Positions 47,585 through 55,602 of a DNA stretch of 64,000 bases are shown in pieces (positions within the stretch are counted from its first letter, which is position 1; each line of letters opens with the position of its first letter). The translations under genes and the position numbers were made by a program. This stretch comes from VBAT01 sp036520835. Its GTDB lineage: Bacteria; Bacteroidota; Bacteroidia; Chitinophagales; Chitinophagaceae. The DNA lies in NCBI GenBank assembly GCA_036520835.1, contig DATDIX010000081.1:1-64000 (forward strand), in the 5' to 3' direction. Under the pieces are notes generated by a model that saw only the letters and a list, made by a program, of their open reading frames with translations, searched no databases and was not told the origin of the DNA.

Positions 47585-48918
47585 TGAAGACAATATTTAC
47601 ATCAGCTATATCATTTTTGTATTGCTTTTACTCAGGAGCTCAGCAAACCACTTTTAAATTTGATTTTGGATCAGGTAAACCTGCTGCCGGCTATATCCAG
47701 ATAACGCCGGAAACAAAATTTACTTATCAAACGGGCTATGGTTTTGACCGGGGATCGGTGGTGGAGTCTGTTGACAGGGGCGGTAATGCGTTAACCGGTG
47801 ATTATATTACCGGTAAAAAACCATTTTATTTTTCTGTAAAACTGCCTGATGGCAATTATGACGTCAAACTGTTACTCGGTGATGCAAAAGGAACATCGGC
47901 AACTACGGTAAGAACAGAATGCAGGCGATTAATGCTGGAAAACATCAGGACAACAAAAGGAAAAATCATTACACAAGTATTTACCGTTCATGTAAGAGAC
48001 AGCCTGATAAGAAATGATGCATCAGTTGCCGTCAGCAAAGTGAGATTAAAACCGCGGGAAGTTAATCACCTGCATTGGGATAATTTATTAACGATCGAAT
48101 TTAATGATTCATTACCGAAAGTGTGTGCGGTTGAAATAATACCTAATAAAACGGCCGCCACTATTTTTCTCGCCGGTAACTCTACGGTTGTTGACCAGGA
48201 TCGTGAACCATGGGCTGCATGGGGACAGATGTTTCCCCGGTTTTTAATTTCTTCCAGAGTGGTGGTGGCCAATTATGCAGAATCAGGAGAAACATTAAGG
48301 GCATTCAAGGGAGAAAGAAGATTGGAAAAAATATGGAGCCTGGCAAAGCCGGGTGATTATTTATTTATCGAGTTTGCGCATAACGACCAGAAATCAGGCG
48401 GTAATCATCTCGACCCTTTTACTACGTACAAACAAACATTGAAAGAATGGATTTCTGAAGCAAAAAAAAGAAAAATGATCCCGGTTTTAGTTACATCCAT
48501 GCACCGGAGGAATTTTGATTCAACTGGGCATATCATTAATACATTGCTGGAATATCCCGAAGCTGTTCGTCAAACAGGTAAAGAGGAAAATATTGCCGTG
48601 ATAGACCTGAATGCCATGAGTAAAACATTATATGAAGCATGGGGGCCGGAGACATCACTGAAAGCATTTGTACATTACCCGGCCAATAGTTTTCCCAATC
48701 AACCGGAAGCACTGAAGGATAACACGCATTTCAGCCCTTATGGGGCATATGAACTGGCAAAGTGTATCGTCAGTTCTATTCAAAAGCAAAACCTGCCTTT
48801 GGCAAAATTTATCAGGAAAGAAGTAATGATGTACGACCCGGCCAAACCATTAGCGTTAGAAAAGTTTTATTGGCCGCAGAGTTCTTTTGTGAGTTTGGCA
48901 AAGCCGGACGGAAATTAG
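47584..48918 (+). CDS. CE12-type rhamnogalacturonan acetylesterase, SGNH hydrolase (444 aa)
   Basis: Predicted to remove O-acetyl groups from rhamnogalacturonan. After a signal peptide there is an N-terminal beta-rich domain of about 170 residues (FDFGSGKPAAGYIQI...), as seen in two-domain members of this family. The esterase domain follows: nucleophile S200 (LAGNSTV), the oxyanion/block III motif FAHNDQ, and the D379-x-x-H382 pair (DNTHFS). It overlaps the GH95 stop as TAATG. The C-terminal 50 residues after the catalytic His are longer than the minimal fold needs. Confidence 0.92.
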   Translation: MKTIFTSAISFLYCFYSGAQQTTFKFDFGSGKPAAGYIQITPETKFTYQTGYGFDRGSVVESVDRGGNALTGDYITGKKPFYFSVKLPDGNYDVKLLLGDAKGTSATTVRTECRRLMLENIRTTKGKIITQVFTVHVRDSLIRNDASVAVSKVRLKPREVNHLHWDNLLTIEFNDSLPKVCAVEIIPNKTAATIFLAGNSTVVDQDREPWAAWGQMFPRFLISSRVVVANYAESGETLRAFKGERRLEKIWSLAKPGDYLFIEFAHNDQKSGGNHLDPFTTYKQTLKEWISEAKKRKMIPVLVTSMHRRNFDSTGHIINTLLEYPEAVRQTGKEENIAVIDLNAMSKTLYEAWGPETSLKAFVHYPANSFPNQPEALKDNTHFSPYGAYELAKCIVSSIQKQNLPLAKFIRKEVMMYDPAKPLALEKFYWPQSSFVSLAKPDGN

Positions 48919-48969
48919 ACCCATTGCCGGCTTACAGTTTTCTTATTTGAAGACCGATAAACGATTTTT

Positions 48970-50619
48970 ATGAAACGATTTTTGATCTTATTGTTTTTTT
49001 ATTCTTCCGCATTCTCCCAATCACCAGTCATCAATGTTGACCTCGGAAAAGAAGTGGGAGATATGACACCCATCTGGGCCTGGTTTGGTTATGATGAACC
49101 GAATTATACCTATATGAAGGATGGGAAAAAGTTATTGTCAGAGATAGCTGCATTAAGCCCCGTGCCGGTTTTCGTCAGGGCGCATAATTTATTAACGACA
49201 GGTGATGGCACACCTGCCCTGAAATGGGGCTCTACGAATGCATACACAGAAGATGCTGCAGGCAAACCCATTTATAACTGGACGATCGTTGACAGCATTT
49301 TTGATACGTATATACAAAGAGGGATGAAACCCCTGGCGCAAATTGGTTTTATGCCGGAAGCCCTTTCATCAAAGCCTCAGCCGTATAAACATAACTGGAA
49401 ACCCGGAGCGCCTTACAAAGAAGTTTTTACAGGCTGGGCGTACCCGCCGAATGATTATAATAAATGGCGTGAACTTATTTACCAATGGGCGAAGCACTGC
49501 GTGGAGCGGTATGGGAAAAAGGAAGTGGAAAGCTGGTGGTGGGAGGTTTGGAACGAACCCAATATCCCTTACTGGCAGGGAACACAGGAAGAATTTCATA
49601 AAACCTATGATTATGCAGCCGACGGTTTGCGCAAAGTATTACCCACAGCCAGGATCGGGGGTTGTAATATTACCGGTGGCGGATCAAAATTTTTGTCGGC
49701 CTTTATCAAACACTGCCTGGATGATACCAATTATGCAACGGGTATGATCGGCTCACCGCTGGATATGGTATTGTTTCATGCAAAGGGCCAGCCGAGAGTC
49801 GTGAACGGAACCGTGGTGATGAATGTCGGCACACAAATGCGCAACATACGGGATGCAATGAAGACGGTCAATGAATTTCCTTCCCTGAAAAATATCCCCC
49901 TGGTCATTGGTGAATCTGATCCCGAAGGTTGTGCTGCCTGCGGTATGAGCACTAATCCTGAGAATGCCTATCGCAACGGTACGATGTATTCCAGTTATAC
50001 AGCGGCATCGTTTGCCCGCAAGTATTTACTGGCAGATGAACATAAAGTGAACCTTATCGGTGCCGTGTCCTGGTCTTTTGAATTTGAAAACCAGCCCTGG
50101 TTTGCGGGTTTTCGTGACCTGGCTACCAATGGGGTTGATAAACCGGTGCTGAATGTATTTCGCATGTTTGGGATGATGAAGGGAAAACGGGTAGCCGTAA
50201 ACGGCAACAGGATGTATGACCTTAAAACATTTGTTGACTCCAGTGTGCGGGGCCAGGCCGATATCGGTGCGATAGCTGCGAAAGATAAACGGTCTGTGAC
50301 GATCATGGTATGGAATTATCATGATGAAGATAAGCAGGATGCGGGGGAAGAGATAGCCATAAATGTAGAAGGGCTACCTGCTGCAACAGTAACTCTTACG
50401 GAATACCGTATAGATAGTGAACACAGCAATTCCTATGAAGTATGGAAGAAAATGGGTTCGCCGCAAAACCCGGCAGCGGAACAAATTGCAATATTGGAGA
50501 AAGCAGGACAATTGCAGGCGATGAACAAACTTGTGAGGATAACTACTGTAAATGGAAAAGCAATGATAAAACTTAGCTTGCCGGGACAGGGAGTATCATT
50601 GCTGAAGTTGAGCTGGTAA
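48970..50619 (+). CDS. GH39-family glycoside hydrolase (549 aa)
   Basis: Retaining glycosidase of clan A. Signal peptide MKRFLILLFFYSSAFS. The TIM barrel carries the acid/base E196 (VWNEPNIPYWQG) and nucleophile E315 (VIGESDPEG). The 119-residue spacing agrees with Thermoanaerobacterium XynB (E160/E278, recalled). A Cys-Ala-Ala-Cys pair after the nucleophile is specific to this subgroup. A C-terminal beta domain runs from about 420. Family activities include beta-xylosidase and alpha-L-iduronidase. In a pectin locus an exo-activity on side chains is likely, but the sugar is not predictable here. Confidence 0.9.
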   Translation: MKRFLILLFFYSSAFSQSPVINVDLGKEVGDMTPIWAWFGYDEPNYTYMKDGKKLLSEIAALSPVPVFVRAHNLLTTGDGTPALKWGSTNAYTEDAAGKPIYNWTIVDSIFDTYIQRGMKPLAQIGFMPEALSSKPQPYKHNWKPGAPYKEVFTGWAYPPNDYNKWRELIYQWAKHCVERYGKKEVESWWWEVWNEPNIPYWQGTQEEFHKTYDYAADGLRKVLPTARIGGCNITGGGSKFLSAFIKHCLDDTNYATGMIGSPLDMVLFHAKGQPRVVNGTVVMNVGTQMRNIRDAMKTVNEFPSLKNIPLVIGESDPEGCAACGMSTNPENAYRNGTMYSSYTAASFARKYLLADEHKVNLIGAVSWSFEFENQPWFAGFRDLATNGVDKPVLNVFRMFGMMKGKRVAVNGNRMYDLKTFVDSSVRGQADIGAIAAKDKRSVTIMVWNYHDEDKQDAGEEIAINVEGLPAATVTLTEYRIDSEHSNSYEVWKKMGSPQNPAAEQIAILEKAGQLQAMNKLVRITTVNGKAMIKLSLPGQGVSLLKLSW

Positions 50620-51153
50620 TTTTTGGCCAGGCTATAGTGCTGCTATGGGCTTTCGTTGCAGTTTACCCGGAACACTGAACAAAGCGAAAGAGAAATAGAA
50701 AAGTACTCTTGTATGTCCCGTAATTCTATTCAGCATATTCGAAGTGGATTTAATGTTCCGGCGGAACATCTCGTGTGTAAAGGAACAAGACGGCATTAAT
50801 GGCATTCCGTAGGAACGCAGGTGCAAAATTCTTTGGAGGTTTTGCATTTAACTGCCAGAAGCAAGCACGAAACGTTCCGATGGAAAGTTCAGAACCTTTT
50901 TGCTTGATGCGATTACCCATGAAATGTCTCTACGGGACATGGAAGGCTTGGTTAAGGGGAATATTGAAAATCAGGTAAGTTTGAAAAAGAGTATTATGGA
51001 TCTAATTGACTACCTGTATTATAATAAAGATAGCAGCATGAAGCGGGTAGTGATGGCCCCGGAAGGGGTGAAGCCGGTATAGTGAGTAACAAGGAACTTA
51101 ATTTTTTAAAACTAATGTTCTGCTTACAGTCAAACTACAATAAAGTATAAAAA
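50620..51153. other. 534-bp non-coding stretch rich in short palindromes
   Basis: No convincing gene. Frames of 71 codons (- strand, 50632-50847) and 60 codons (+ strand, 50900-51082) exist but run through palindromic repeats and show no domain or export signal, so I treat them as chance or repeat-derived. The stretch breaks the otherwise tight enzyme cluster and looks like a site of past repeat insertion or gene decay. Confidence 0.6.
50753..50940. repeat. Cluster of four related short hairpins (TTCC-N3-GGAA type)
   Basis: ATGTTCC/GGAACAT (50753-50769, perfect), GCATTCC/GGAACGC (50802-50818, one mismatch), ACGTTCC/GGAAAGT (50872-50888, one mismatch) and ATGTCTC/GGGACAT (50924-50940, one G-T). 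Every one has 7-bp arms and a 3-nt loop. From memory, such units are widespread in Bacteroidota intergenic DNA. Confidence 0.75.
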
Positions 51154-52020
51154 ATGAAATGTAAAACCGGGATCATTTTTTTTGTAATATCTCTTATTGT
51201 TTTGTTTGGCTTTATGCCCGGCAAGGAAAAGATCCCCCAATTGGGCATTGTAGCGCCATTAGAACAGGATAGCCTTGTTTACGCATCGGGCTTTCGGATG
51301 ATTGGCGAATCGGTAGGCAGAATGCTTTCTCCATCATTAACAGAAGAGCAGTTCCAGCTAAACCTGGCACGGATAAAAAAGGCAAAATGCAAAGTTTTTC
51401 TGTGTAATATTTTCTTCCCGGCGAGTATAAAAATTGCTGGACCTGATGTTAACGAGAACCGGGTATTAGGTTATGCCGACACAGTTTTTTCAAGAGCAAA
51501 AAGAGCAGGGATCCCCTTTATTGTTTTAGGCAGTGGCGGCGCCCGCAGAATTCCTGAAGGTTATGATGCGCAAAAGGCACAGGCAGATTTTGCCCTGTTA
51601 TGCCGTAAGCTGGCCATAGTTGCAGGCAAGTATGGAATTATGATTGCTCTTGAAAGCCTGCAAGCTGCGGAAACAAATTTCCTGGTCACACTACAATCCG
51701 CAGCAGAAGTAGTCAGAACAGCCAATCATCCTAATTTTAAACTGAATGCGGATATTTTCCACATGATGAGGGAAGGAGAATCGCCGCAAAGTATTGTTGA
51801 TGCCGCAGATGTTCTGGCTTACTGTGAAATTGCAGAAAAGCAAAAGCGGTCACTGCCCGGGGTACAGGGTGATGATTTCAAGCCTTATTTACGGGCTTTA
51901 CGGAAAGCAAAATATAAGGGCCATATTTTTATCGAAGGGAATACCAGTGATCCCGGCAATGATATGCCACTATCTTTTAAATATCTTATCCGGCAGCTCC
52001 GGGAGGTATATGCCGAATAA
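51154..52020 (+). CDS. Exported sugar isomerase/epimerase-like TIM-barrel protein (288 aa)
   Basis: Resembles the xylose-isomerase-like (AP_endonuc_2) family. Candidate metal ligands are E167 (IALESL), D200 (LNADIFHMM) and E261 (FIEGN). The usual third ligand, His in an (H)xHIA motif, appears replaced by E225 (AYCEIAEKQKRSLPG). A hydrophobic N-terminus (residues 5-22) suggests a signal peptide or membrane anchor, so it acts outside the cytoplasm, which is unusual for a sugar isomerase. It lies between the palindrome-rich gap and the PL22 gene. The real substrate and even enzymatic activity are uncertain. Confidence 0.85.
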   Translation: MKCKTGIIFFVISLIVLFGFMPGKEKIPQLGIVAPLEQDSLVYASGFRMIGESVGRMLSPSLTEEQFQLNLARIKKAKCKVFLCNIFFPASIKIAGPDVNENRVLGYADTVFSRAKRAGIPFIVLGSGGARRIPEGYDAQKAQADFALLCRKLAIVAGKYGIMIALESLQAAETNFLVTLQSAAEVVRTANHPNFKLNADIFHMMREGESPQSIVDAADVLAYCEIAEKQKRSLPGVQGDDFKPYLRALRKAKYKGHIFIEGNTSDPGNDMPLSFKYLIRQLREVYAE

Positions 52021-52118
52021 GAAAAAAGGTAAAGCGGCAGGCGCTTTAACTATCAGGACTGTACAGGATACAAAAGAGGCTGCGATACCCTTACTTTATA
52101 GACTAAAGATTGCTTGAT

Positions 52119-53369
52119 ATGAAGACTTTAACTTTCCGGCTGGCTATTTGCCTGCTCCTCCTCAGTTTCACCTTATACTCTAAGTTTGTATTTACCCAGC
52201 CTGTCATGGAAACCGGCGGCCAAAAGATGCCGGATGAATGGATAGATAAATCAACAGGTCATAAGGTTGTCAAATTGACAAGAAAAGAAGGCAGCAACTA
52301 CAGTTTCTACTTTCACAATAATCCATTTATTGGCAACAAAATGGTTTTTTATAATACCTCGCCCCAAAAACCGGAAGAGCAAGCAGCTAAAGTGGAAATT
52401 AGTAATACCAGCGCAAGGAACCGGCAGATTCATATAGTGGATTTAAAAACACTGGAGATTGAGCAGCTCACTTATCATACAACAGCAATGACCGGTGAAA
52501 TTGTTTCTGCCAAAACAAAAGAAATTTTTTTCCAGGTAAAGGACAGTGTATTTTCTGTTGATATTACAACAAAGAAAGAAACACTGGTGTATGTTTTCCC
52601 GGCAGACTTTAAGGCAAATATAACCTGTGTTAATGCTGACGGGACATTGCTGGCCGGCGCCAAATCAAGCGACGAGGAAAAAGAATTGTTTAAAAAATAT
52701 CCCGGCAAATCAAGCTACTTCAATATTATCTACGAGGCTAAATTGCCCCGCACTTTATTCACTATTGATATAAAAAGCAAACAGCTGAATAAATTGCATA
52801 CGGACAGCGCCTGGCTTAATCATGTACAGTTTTCAGCAGCGGACCCCAACTTATTAATGTTTTGCCACGAAGGCCCCTGGCATAAGGTAAACAGGATCTG
52901 GACGATTGATGTAAAAACAAAACAGGTAACACAGATCCATAAACGGGTAATGGATATGGAAATAGCCGGGCATGAATGGAGCAGTGCAGATGGTAAAATA
53001 ATATGGTATGATCTGCAACAGCCAAGAGGCACTACCTTTTTTATAGAAGGGCATCATGTAAAAACAGGTCAAAAAACAAAGTATGAGTTACAAAGAAATG
53101 AATGGAGCATACATTTCAACAGTACAAAGGATAATAAGCTATTCTGCGGAGATGGTGGCGACCCTGGCCAGGTAGCAAAGGCGCCGGATGGTCAGTGGAT
53201 TTATTTATTTACTCCTGAAGGAGATAAATTTACTTCAAAGAAATTGGTTAACATGAAAAACCACAAATACAGTTTAGAGCCTAATGTGCATTTCAGCCCG
53301 GATGAAAAATGGGTCATATTCAGGGCCAACTTTGAAGGAGAGACGAATGTGTATGCGGTGGCATTGTGA
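52119..53369 (+). CDS. PL22 oligogalacturonate lyase (416 aa)
   Basis: Predicted to cleave oligogalacturonides (normally di- and trimers) by beta-elimination, yielding 4-deoxy-L-threo-5-hexosulose uronate. I start at ATG 52119; a longer frame would require TTG at 52110. A seven-bladed beta-propeller type sequence contains the family's most conserved block, LNHVQFSAADPNLLMFCHEG followed by PWHKVNRIWTI, and later AGHEWSSADGKIIWYD, which supply the metal-binding and catalytic His. A hydrophobic N-terminus (MKTLTFRLAICLLLLSFTLY) predicts export, whereas many PL22 enzymes are cytoplasmic. Confidence 0.92.
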   Translation: MKTLTFRLAICLLLLSFTLYSKFVFTQPVMETGGQKMPDEWIDKSTGHKVVKLTRKEGSNYSFYFHNNPFIGNKMVFYNTSPQKPEEQAAKVEISNTSARNRQIHIVDLKTLEIEQLTYHTTAMTGEIVSAKTKEIFFQVKDSVFSVDITTKKETLVYVFPADFKANITCVNADGTLLAGAKSSDEEKELFKKYPGKSSYFNIIYEAKLPRTLFTIDIKSKQLNKLHTDSAWLNHVQFSAADPNLLMFCHEGPWHKVNRIWTIDVKTKQVTQIHKRVMDMEIAGHEWSSADGKIIWYDLQQPRGTTFFIEGHHVKTGQKTKYELQRNEWSIHFNSTKDNKLFCGDGGDPGQVAKAPDGQWIYLFTPEGDKFTSKKLVNMKNHKYSLEPNVHFSPDEKWVIFRANFEGETNVYAVAL

Positions 53370-53390
53370 ATGGTGAGTAGTGAATGGTGA
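53366..53390. repeat. GTGAATGGTGA short repeat overlapping the PL22 stop codon
   Basis: GTGAATGGTGA at 53366-53376 and 53380-53390, with a 14-bp period identical to that of the repeat at the GH105 stop. The TGA stop (53367-53369) is inside the first unit. Confidence 0.65.
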
Positions 53391-53503
53391 ATGAGCCTTC
53401 GCTTTCCGGAGACATTGACAATTACCGGGTATTTCGAAAGTGCTGAGTAGCGATTTAATGTTGATATGGTAGTTATGAAGTTGAGTAAAGATATGCAATG
53501 CCG

Positions 53504-53527
53504 CTCCCTCTCCAACCGGAGAGGGAG
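53504..53527. repeat. Perfect 10-bp G/A-rich hairpin upstream of the GH127 gene
   Basis: Arms CTCCCTCTCC (53504-53513) and GGAGAGGGAG (53518-53527) with an AACC loop, followed by a purine-rich AAGGAGGGTGGGG. There is no T-run, so this is not a typical terminator. It resembles a dispersed Bacteroidota repeat and lies 50 bp before the GH127 start codon. Confidence 0.75.
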
Positions 53528-53577
53528 AAGGAGGGTGGGGCCGTAATTCTGTAGCTTGCTATATAAATAATATCTCA

Positions 53578-55590
53578 ATGAAGAAAGTCATTTTGTATGC
53601 ATTAGCGCTTTTATGCTTCATACCATGCGTTGCCCAAAACAAGGATTATGCTTTTCGTGCCGTTCCATTCACCAGCGTTAAACTGACAGATAATTTCTGG
53701 CTTCCACGGATCAAGATCAATCATACTGTAACGATACCTGCCTCCTTTGAACGTTGTGATAAAACAGGAAGAATAAAGAATTTCATCATGGCAGCTGAAA
53801 AAAGCGGTAAGTTCTGTACTACTTACCCTTTTGATGACACAGATATTTATAAGACCATCGAAGGGGCTTCCTTTTCACTGAGCCTTTTTCCTGACAAGAA
53901 AATGGAAGCTTATATTGATTCATTGATCACTATCATTGGTAAAGCGCAGGAGCCGGATGGCTATTTATATACTGCCCGGACTATTAACCCGCTTGATCCG
54001 CATAAGTGGGCAGGCAATGAAAGATGGGTAAAAGAACGGGAATTGAGTCATGAGTTGTACAACTCGGGGCATTTATATGAAGCGGCAGCAGCCCATTTCC
54101 AGGCAACCGGTAAAAGAAACTTGCTGGATATTTCTTTAAAGAACGCTGATCTTGTCTGTGCTGTTTTCGGTCATGATAAAATGCATGTAGCTCCGGGTCA
54201 CCAGGTAATTGAAATGGGATTGGTGAAGTTGTATCGCATTACCGGTAAAAAGGAATACCTCGAAACGGCTAAATACTTTATTGAAGAGAGGGGACACTAC
54301 AAGGGGTATGATGCTAAAAATAAAGACGTATGGAAAAATGGTGCTTACTGGCAGGATCATATTCCGGTGGTAGACCAGAAAGAAGCGATCGGGCATGCCG
54401 TACGTGCCGGGTATTTGTATGCAGCAGTAGCAGATATTGCTGCTTTAACCGGTGATGAAAAAATGCTGAATGCCATAGATAGTATCTGGGTAAATATGGT
54501 GTCTAAAAAGATCTATGTGCAGGGTGGAGCAGGAGCGGTAGGCAGCGGTGAACGATACGGGGATAATTATGAGTTGCCGAATGCCACCGCTTACAACGAA
54601 ACCTGTGCAGCTATTTCAAATGTGTATTGGAATCAGCGGATGTTTCAATTGCACGGTGATTCAAAATATATTGATGTGCTGGAAAAGATATTGTACAACG
54701 GTTTGATATCAGGTGTGGGATTAGATGGCAAGTCTTTTTTCTACACTAACGCCATGCAGATCACTAATAGCCGTAAGCATAGGGATATGGAAGGAGAACG
54801 TTCTGGCTGGTTTGAATGTTCCTGCTGCCCGACCAATGTATGCCGTTTGTTACCATCGGTGCCAGGTTATATGTATGCGCAGAAAGATGAGAAAGTGTTT
54901 GTCAATCTTTTTGCCAACAGTGATGCTTCGTTGACAGTATTGGGAAAACCAGTCAGCATCAGTCAGCAGAATAATTATCCCTGGGATGGCGATCTGAAAT
55001 TTAGGGTATCGCTAAAATCAACATTCGCGTTTACCTTATTGGTTCGTATTCCGGGATGGACGCAGAATACTGCAATCCCATCTGACCTTTATTCATTCGA
55101 AAATAGTTCGGATAAAAAAGTAACGATAAAACTCAATGGTAATCCGGTTGAGTATAATATGGAAAATGGCTATGCAATACTGAATAGGACATGGAAAAAG
55201 AATGATGTGGTGGAAGTAAGCCTGCCGATGGAAGTTCGCCGGGTGATCGCCAATGAGAAATTGAAAGAAGATGCTGGAAAGATCGCTTTGCAGCGTGGCC
55301 CCATCATGTATTGTGCCGAATGGGCCGACAATAATGGGAGGGTATCCAATATAGTATTACCGGCTGCGATTGTTCTTACTCCGGAGTATAAACCCGGTAT
55401 GCTGAATGGCATTACTATATTAAAAGGCGAAGCCACGGCGATCATTACCGATACAAAGGGAAATAAAGTAAATACCGTCAAACAGCCATTCACGGCCATT
55501 CCGTACTATTCATGGGCCAACAGGGGTAAAGGTGAAATGACGGTCTGGTTCCCTGAAACTATAAAAGACATAGAGATCATTACTTATTAA
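53578..55590 (+). CDS. GH127 beta-L-arabinofuranosidase (670 aa)
   Basis: Predicted retaining exo-enzyme releasing beta-L-arabinofuranose, or a related sugar in some GH127 members. Signal peptide MKKVILYALALLCFIPCVA. The zinc/nucleophile-cysteine centre is complete: E341 and C343 (YNETCAA), C416 and C417 (FECSCCPTN). Positions are almost the same as in Bifidobacterium HypBA1 (E338, C340, C417, C418, recalled). Family motifs YNSGHLYEAA and AIGHAVRAGYLY are present, followed by a C-terminal beta-sandwich from about 450. Only 12 bp separate it from the GH106 start. Confidence 0.94.
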   Translation: MKKVILYALALLCFIPCVAQNKDYAFRAVPFTSVKLTDNFWLPRIKINHTVTIPASFERCDKTGRIKNFIMAAEKSGKFCTTYPFDDTDIYKTIEGASFSLSLFPDKKMEAYIDSLITIIGKAQEPDGYLYTARTINPLDPHKWAGNERWVKERELSHELYNSGHLYEAAAAHFQATGKRNLLDISLKNADLVCAVFGHDKMHVAPGHQVIEMGLVKLYRITGKKEYLETAKYFIEERGHYKGYDAKNKDVWKNGAYWQDHIPVVDQKEAIGHAVRAGYLYAAVADIAALTGDEKMLNAIDSIWVNMVSKKIYVQGGAGAVGSGERYGDNYELPNATAYNETCAAISNVYWNQRMFQLHGDSKYIDVLEKILYNGLISGVGLDGKSFFYTNAMQITNSRKHRDMEGERSGWFECSCCPTNVCRLLPSVPGYMYAQKDEKVFVNLFANSDASLTVLGKPVSISQQNNYPWDGDLKFRVSLKSTFAFTLLVRIPGWTQNTAIPSDLYSFENSSDKKVTIKLNGNPVEYNMENGYAILNRTWKKNDVVEVSLPMEVRRVIANEKLKEDAGKIALQRGPIMYCAEWADNNGRVSNIVLPAAIVLTPEYKPGMLNGITILKGEATAIITDTKGNKVNTVKQPFTAIPYYSWANRGKGEMTVWFPETIKDIEIITY

Positions 55591-55602
55591 AGTTTGTCCA
55601 TC

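Noticed and set aside
50632..50847. 71-codon - strand frame in the palindrome-rich gap
   Set aside because: It reads straight through two of the hairpins, so the frame is most likely repeat-derived and not a gene.
50900..51082. 60-codon + strand frame (MLDAITHEMSLRDMEGLV...)
   Set aside because: It overlaps the fourth hairpin and lacks recognisable features; it could be a decayed gene remnant, but that cannot be supported.
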